From Anthoceros angustus (lineage: Eukaryota > Streptophyta > Anthocerotopsida > Anthocerotales > Anthocerotaceae): a stretch of 64,000 bases of DNA. The translations under genes were made by a program, and so were the position numbers. Where the stretch lies: contig MU008175.1 of the NCBI GenBank assembly GCA_010909165.1, positions 496,001-560,000 on the forward strand, in the 5' to 3' direction. Positions 59,170 through 64,000 of this stretch are shown here, piece after piece. The notes under the pieces were generated by a model. It searched no databases. It was not told the origin of the DNA and saw only the letters and a list, made by a program, of their open reading frames with translations. How positions within the stretch are numbered: position 1 is the stretch's first letter; the number at the start of each line of letters is the position of its first letter.

Positions 59170-60725
59170 CAAGAAGGAGGAGAAACTCCTACCATGGTAG
59201 GAGAAAAGGCGCAGCAGGACAACTGGAACCGAGAGGATAAAAGGGCGCCAGTATGGGCGCGAGGAGGAGGCTGGAATGCTCCTCAAGGGTGAGCAGTCAG
59301 GAGGGCTGCAAGTGGAGGCCAGCCGTTGGCAAAAGAAGAAGGAAGAGGAGGAGAAACTCCTACCATGGTAGGAGAGATCCTACCACCGAGGAGAAAAGGT
59401 AACCTACATGAGTGGTAGGAGGTGTCCTACCATGGTAGGAGAGATCCTACCACCGAGGAGAAAAGGTAACCTACATGAGTGGTAGGAGAGATCCTACCAC
59501 CGAGGAGGAGGAGGAGATGCATCCCATGAGAAGCTTGAGCAAAGGAGGAGAAAAGGTAACCTACATGAGTGGTAGGAGAAACTCCTACCATGGTAGGAGG
59601 TGTCCTACCACCGAGGAGAAAAGGTAACCTACATGAGTGGTAGGAGGTGTCCTACCATGGTAGGAGAGATCCTACCATGGTAGGAGGTGTCCTACCACCG
59701 AGGAGGAGAAAAGGTAACCTACATGAGTGGTAGGAGGTGTCCTACCACGGTAGGAGGTGTCCTACCACCGAGGAGAAACTCCTACCATGGTAGGAGAAAC
59801 TCCTACCACCGAGGAGAAAAGGTAACCTACATGAGTGGTAGGAGAAACTCCTACCATGGTAGGAGGTGTCCTACCATGGTAGGAGAAACTCCTACCATGG
59901 TAGGAGGAAGAGGAGGAGAACGTGAAGGACTCCCATGTCCATGTTATTGAATGGTGAGGTATGAAATTTCTTGGAGCACGGAATCATGTTGGATAGTTTG
60001 TCTAGGGAAGGGCGTGCCTTTTCTCCCTAGAGCTGTGCCTTATTGTCTAAGAGATGGGGTCTTATACAAGCTTGGTTTGGATGAGAAGATCCGACGTTGT
60101 TTGGAAGGGAAGGAGGAGAAACTCCTACCATGGTAGGAGAAACTCCTACCATGGTAGGAGGGTGGAGAAACTCCTACCATGGTAGGAGAAACTCCTACCA
60201 CGGTAGGAGAAACTCCTACCATGACCAAGGGCAAGGAGGAGAAGGAGGAGAAGGAGGAGAAACTCCTACCATGGTAGGAGAAACTCCTACCATGACCAAG
60301 GGCAAGGAGGAGAAACTCCTACCATGGTAGGAGAAACTCCTACCATGGTAGGAGAAACTCCTACCATGGTAGGAGGATGTCCTACCATGACCAAGGGCAG
60401 GATAGGCTTGCTATATATAGAGTCTTTCATAGAGCAGAGGAGAAGGAGGAGAAACTCCTACCGTGGTAGGAGAAACTCCTACCGTGGTAGGAGAAGGAGG
60501 AAGAGGAAGAGGAAGAGGAAGAAGGAGGAGAAACTCCTACCATGGTAGGAGGATGTCCTACCATGGTAGGAGAAACTCCTACCGTGGTAGGAGAAACTCC
60601 TACCGTGGTAGGAGAAACTCCTACCGTGGTAGGAGAAGGAGGAGAAACTCCTACCGTGGTAGGAGGTGTCCTACCATGGTAGGAGAAGGAGGAGAAACTC
60701 CTACCATGGTAGGAGGATGTCCTAC
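59170..60725. repeat. Palindromic CTCCTACCATGGTAGGAG array, block 1
   Basis: Repeated perfect 18-bp palindromes (centre CATG) and one-mismatch forms (centres CACG, CGTG) are separated by AA, GTG, GAT or GATG spacers, giving mostly 20-21 bp periods. Between 59385 and 59850 a longer unit derived from LTR-I (GAGGAGAAAAGGTAACCTACATGAGTGGTAGGAG) is repeated several times. Fragments of other element parts are interspersed: pol at 59951-60110 and LTR TATA phrase at 60395-60428. ORFs reading ETPTMVG or NSYHGRR follow from the 21-bp unit. Confidence 0.9.
59951..60110 (+). pseudogene. Pol (pre-integrase) fragment inside the palindrome block
   Basis: Encodes VPYCLRDGVLYKLGLDEKIRR with upstream similarity to the 51085-51245 minus-strand pol text (here plus strand). 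It stops where palindromes resume. Only about 160 bp of pol remains here. Confidence 0.75.
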
Positions 60726-60790
60726 CAGAGTGAATGGGTGGAAGGTTAAGAAGTACCTTCACCCGAGATCTGTTTGCGAGGACGCAAACA

Positions 60791-60804
60791 GTGAGGAGGG
60801 AGTA
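60791..60804 (+). other. Polypurine tract before the third LTR-I
   Basis: GTGAGGAGGGAGTA followed by TGTGGAACGC. The internal sequence before it (GAGTGAATGGGTGGAAGGTTAAG) also matches the inverted copy upstream of 50040, so this is a genuine internal/3' LTR junction. Confidence 0.75.
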
Positions 60805-61965
60805 TGTGGAACGCAAAAGTTTGGGCAACAAGCTTAAATGAGTTCTTTGGAACAGCCCACACTCTTTTGCTAGAAATGGTTTGGTGAAGACATGCAAGGA
60901 AATTTTTGCTCCTTTTGAGCGGGAGTTGTAGGACCATGTCGGGAAGGCAGAGGATATGGTGGAAAAGAAACGGGTCAAAACGACCGGTGAGGAGAAAAGG
61001 TAACCTACATGAGTGGTAGGAGGTGTCCTACCACGGTAGGAGAAACTCCTACCATGGTAGGAGAAACTCCTACCATGGTAGGAGAAACTCCTACCACGGT
61101 AGGAGAAACTCCTACCGTGGTAGGAGAAACTCCTACCATGGTAGGAGAAACTCCTACCATGGTAGGAGAAACTCCTACCGTGGTAGGAGGTGTCCTACCA
61201 CGGTAGGAGAAACTCCTACCGTGGTAGGAGAAGGAGGAGAAACTCCTACCATGGTAGGAGGATGTCCTACCATGACCAAGGGCAAGGAGGAGATGGGTTT
61301 CTAAGGAAGTAGCTTATGTTTTAGGTGGATAGGCTTGCTATATATAGAGTCTTTTAGTGGACTAGATAAATAGGCCAAAATAGGTAATTAAGAAATTAGA
61401 GGCTAATTTTCAATTAGAAATTAGAAAATAGGGAAATTGGTATTTTAGTATAAGGAAATTAGGAAACTAACATCAATGGTGAGAAAGGGGCCACGTGGCA
61501 CACATCCAAGGGCAGGATAGAATGGTAGTTACTTTTCTAACCCTTGGGTGACTTATAAAAGTGGTGCAGTGCCCGCAGGAGGAGAAACTCCTACCACCGT
61601 AGGAGAAACTCCTACCATGGTAGGAGAAACTCCTACCACCGTAGGAGAAACTCCTACCACCGTAGGAGAAACTCCTACCATGGTAGGAGAAACTCCTACC
61701 ATGGTAGGAGAAACTCCTACCGTGGTAGGAGAAGGAGGAGAAGGAGGAGGAAGAGGAAGAAGGAGGAGGAGAAACTCCTACCACCGTAGGAGAAGGAGGA
61801 AGAAGGAGGAAAAGAGGAAGAAGGAGGAGAAGGAGAAGAAGGTTGGGGCGCAACCCAACACTTGCCAAGCTCGTGAGGGTGCCTAGGAGGGTGGAGCGTG
61901 GCAAGATTGCTAGGAAACCGTGCAGGAAGGGCTCCTAAATTGCTGTGGTGTAAGAGTCCGGGGAA
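60805..61965 (+). mobile_element. LTR-I, third copy (plus), with expanded palindromes
   Basis: Starts TGTGGAACGCAAAAG. Palindromes occupy 61017-61275, TATATATA is at 61339-61346, and TATAAAAG at 61554-61561. Compared with 51607-52703, the segment after 61578 is replaced by a new palindrome array (61580-61795) before the shared GAAGGTTGGGGCG..CCAACACTTGCCAAGC text resumes. It can serve as 3' LTR of the element beginning at 51607 and as 5' LTR of the next copy. Confidence 0.7.
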
Positions 61966-62079
61966 TTTTGGTGAGCAATCCAAGGGCAAGGACCTTTGAG
62001 CTGTGAGCAAGAATTGTTTTGGGCTTGGTGAGGAGAGCAAGGGCAAGGACCTTTGAGCTGTGAGCAAGAGCAAATCACC

Positions 62080-63820
62080 GAGGAGGAGAAACTCCTACCA
62101 TGGTAGGAGAAACTCCTACCATGGTAGGAGAAGGAGGAAGAAGGAGGAGGCATCACTTTTCTTCAATTTCTGCAAGTACTAACCAAGGAGGCCATGACCA
62201 AGCCTACCATGACCAAGGGCAAGGAGGAGAAACTCCTACCATGGTAGGAGGTGTCCTACCATGGTAGGAGGTGTCCTACCACCGTAGGAGAAACTCCTAC
62301 CATGGTAGGAGGTGTCCTACCATGGTAGGAGGATGTCCTACCATGGTAGGAGGGTGGAAATTTGACATGCCCTTATTTACGCATGCAGGCCAGCTATCCT
62401 CTAGAGACCTTTCGGACTTTCGACCTTGGGCAGCAGAGAGAATATACAGAGGGGTGTATGGCGACATTGGTCTTACACCAACCTTGAATTGATAGAAGAG
62501 TGTTTTGCTAATTTGCAGCATTTGGAAGAGGAATTGGCCGCCTTACCGGATAGATCCTACCACCGTAGGAGAAACTCCTACCGTGGTAGGAGGTGTCCTA
62601 CCACCGTAGGAGAAACTCCTACCATGGTAGGAGGATAGCGGAATCACGTTGATGGAAGGAAGAAGGAGGCAAGCGTGCATCAACGGCGGATCTTCCCAAG
62701 GAGCCCTTACCCTTATGCAAGGGGCATGAAGGCTAAGTCTAAGAATGGTTGGCGGACGGACCAAATCTTGGAGCCCAAGTGGAGATTGTTCACAAGAATT
62801 GTTTTGGGCTTGGTGAGCAATCCAAGGGTGTCATATTTCAGCACTACCTTCCTCCATTTTCTATGGAAGATCACTCAAGGAGCGAAGCCGGATTGGGGCT
62901 CATCATGTATGAAGCATACACCTACCACCGTAGGAGAAACTCCTACCATGACCAAGGGCAAGGAGGAGGAGGAGAAAGGCCATGCTATCTTAGCACTTAT
63001 CTAGTGCATTTGTGGGAAGTAGAGGGCTACTCACAAGTAAGGAGTTGGATGATTCCAAGCATCCCTTTAACATTGTGTACTTACTGTGAGAGGGACAGGA
63101 GTGCTTGGTGCTTTGCGGCTAAAGGAGGTGCCGCAGCACCACAGGACATTATTCGGAAGGAACTCCTACCATGACCAAGGGCAAGGACCTTTGAGCTGTG
63201 AGCAAGGGCAAGGACCTTTGAGCTGTGAGCAAGGGCAAGGACCTTTGAGCTGTGAGCAAGAGGAGGAGGAGATGGAAGGTAGGATAGATCCTACCATGGC
63301 GAATCCCGCGAGGGTGGGAGGTGTTCCCACAGGGTTTGGGACCCCTTCTCCTACCATGACCAAGGGCAAGGAGGAGAAACTCCTACCATGACCAAGGGCA
63401 AGGAGGAGAAACTCCTACCATGGTAGGAGCACCTCCTACCACGGTAGGAGGAAAGGAAGTCACGGTTTGGAAGCTCCCAAGGAAGGAGGAGAGCAAGGGC
63501 AAGGACCTTTGAGCTGTGAGCAAGAGGAGAAACTCCTACCACGGTAGGAGGAGTTGCCCACCAAGTGATGAGCGGGAGCTCATCATAGGGAAGCAAGGGA
63601 TGTAAGATCCCATGAGCAAGGCAAAGGCCTTGAGTCTCCGGAGGTAAGAAGGAGACTTGGACATGTTGGAGGAGAGCAAGGGCAAGGACCTTTGAGCTGT
63701 GAGCAAGAGGAGGAGAAGGAGGAGGAAGAGGAGAGTTGAATTCTTGAAGACGGAGGCGGAAGACAAGGACCTACCAAGCAAGGGAAAAGAAGGAGGAGAA
63801 ACTCCTACCATGGTAGGAGG
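62080..63820. repeat. Palindrome and CAAGGGCAAGGA-repeat patches in a third element copy
   Basis: Blocks of palindromes (62087-62130, 62230-62352, 62553-62633, 62925-62950, 63150-63170, 63350-63445, 63530-63552, 63795-63820) interrupt text otherwise matching 52803-54360. A second repeated phrase, CAAGGGCAAGGACCTTTGAG followed by CTGTGAGCAAG, appears at about 61981, 62038, 63178-63265, 63495 and 63678; it occurs only once at 52719-52750 in the other copy. Confidence 0.9.
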
Positions 63821-64000
63821 ATGTTATGAGGATGGAAGCTCAAGTGGAGCACTTGGAAAGAGTCTTGAAACAAGGCACAGGAGGCAAACAATCATATTCG
63901 GAGAACAAGGCTCTTACCAAGCAATTGGCAGCTCGAGAGGAGAAGGTGGAGCAACTTGCTCACATGGTGCGCATGGGAAAAGAAGGAAGACAAGCAAGTG
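62140..64000 (+). mobile_element. Partial retroelement internal region (third copy), running off the window
   Basis: Collinear with 52803 to about 54555: CATCACTTTTCTTCAATTTC, FDMPLFT region, ILEPKWRLFTRIVLGLV region, the GATGAGCGGGAGCTCATC stretch (63567) and the coiled-coil start (63880 onward). Many segments are swapped for palindrome or CAAGGGCAAGG patches. All frames are broken. It ends at the window border. Confidence 0.7.

Noticed and set aside
59170-63820. CRISPR-like array of short palindromic repeats
   Set aside because: Plant nuclear context, spacers of only a few non-unique bases, no cas genes; it is a palindromic satellite in a retroelement.

Overview
This window is nuclear DNA of a land plant. 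Five intron-containing genes keep plant-type structures: a secretory class III peroxidase, the nucleoporin NUP160, a lipin-type phosphatidate phosphatase (PAH), a GAMYB-like R2R3-MYB and a plastid-type alpha/beta-hydrolase. A long, decayed PLS-type pentatricopeptide (PPR) gene with E and DYW remnants lies among them. Many near-identical PPR modules and compact introns (about 55-250 bp) suggest a seed-free lineage with heavy organelle RNA editing (lycophyte, hornwort or fern). I cannot name the species. All exon models were read by eye from splice sites, reading phase and family motifs.

Layout. 0-2 kb: an unfamiliar gene with a ParB-like region, interrupted by an in-frame TGA. 2.0-2.8 kb: telomere-like and other short repeats. 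2.8-4.4 kb: peroxidase (minus). 5.5-5.85 kb: 22-bp minisatellite abutting the PPR locus (5.84-11.25 kb), which contains a 2.5-kb direct duplication and a nested 0.88-kb one. 12.4-19.9 kb: NUP160 (27 coding exons, plus). 20.8-24.5 kb: PAH (9 coding exons, plus). 25-33 kb: no gene seen, but an unusual density of short tandem repeats with 5-8 bp units. 33.95-36.5 kb: GAMYB-like gene (3 coding exons, plus) with a miR159/319-like target site. 37.8-39.8 kb: alpha/beta-hydrolase (5 exons, minus). 40-48.9 kb: repeat-rich DNA with one unknown ORF broken by a 34-bp tandem expansion.

48.9-64 kb is retrotransposon territory. A Ty3/gypsy integrase fragment with polypurine tract and LTR lies on the minus strand. 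A second copy of the same LTR family faces it on the plus strand, followed by coiled-coil ORFs of unknown function. A different LTR with a primer-binding-site-like sequence is embedded at about 55.8-56.9 kb, and a third LTR-I plus leader region runs off the window end.

The most unusual feature is an 18-bp perfect palindrome, CTCCTACCATGGTAGGAG, reiterated mostly at 20-21 bp spacing. It occurs as a short array inside LTR-I upstream of a TATA box and is massively spread through 59.2-63.8 kb, where it replaces segments of otherwise conserved element sequence. That patchwork could be biological (template switching, conversion or amplification) or an assembly artefact; raw reads would decide.
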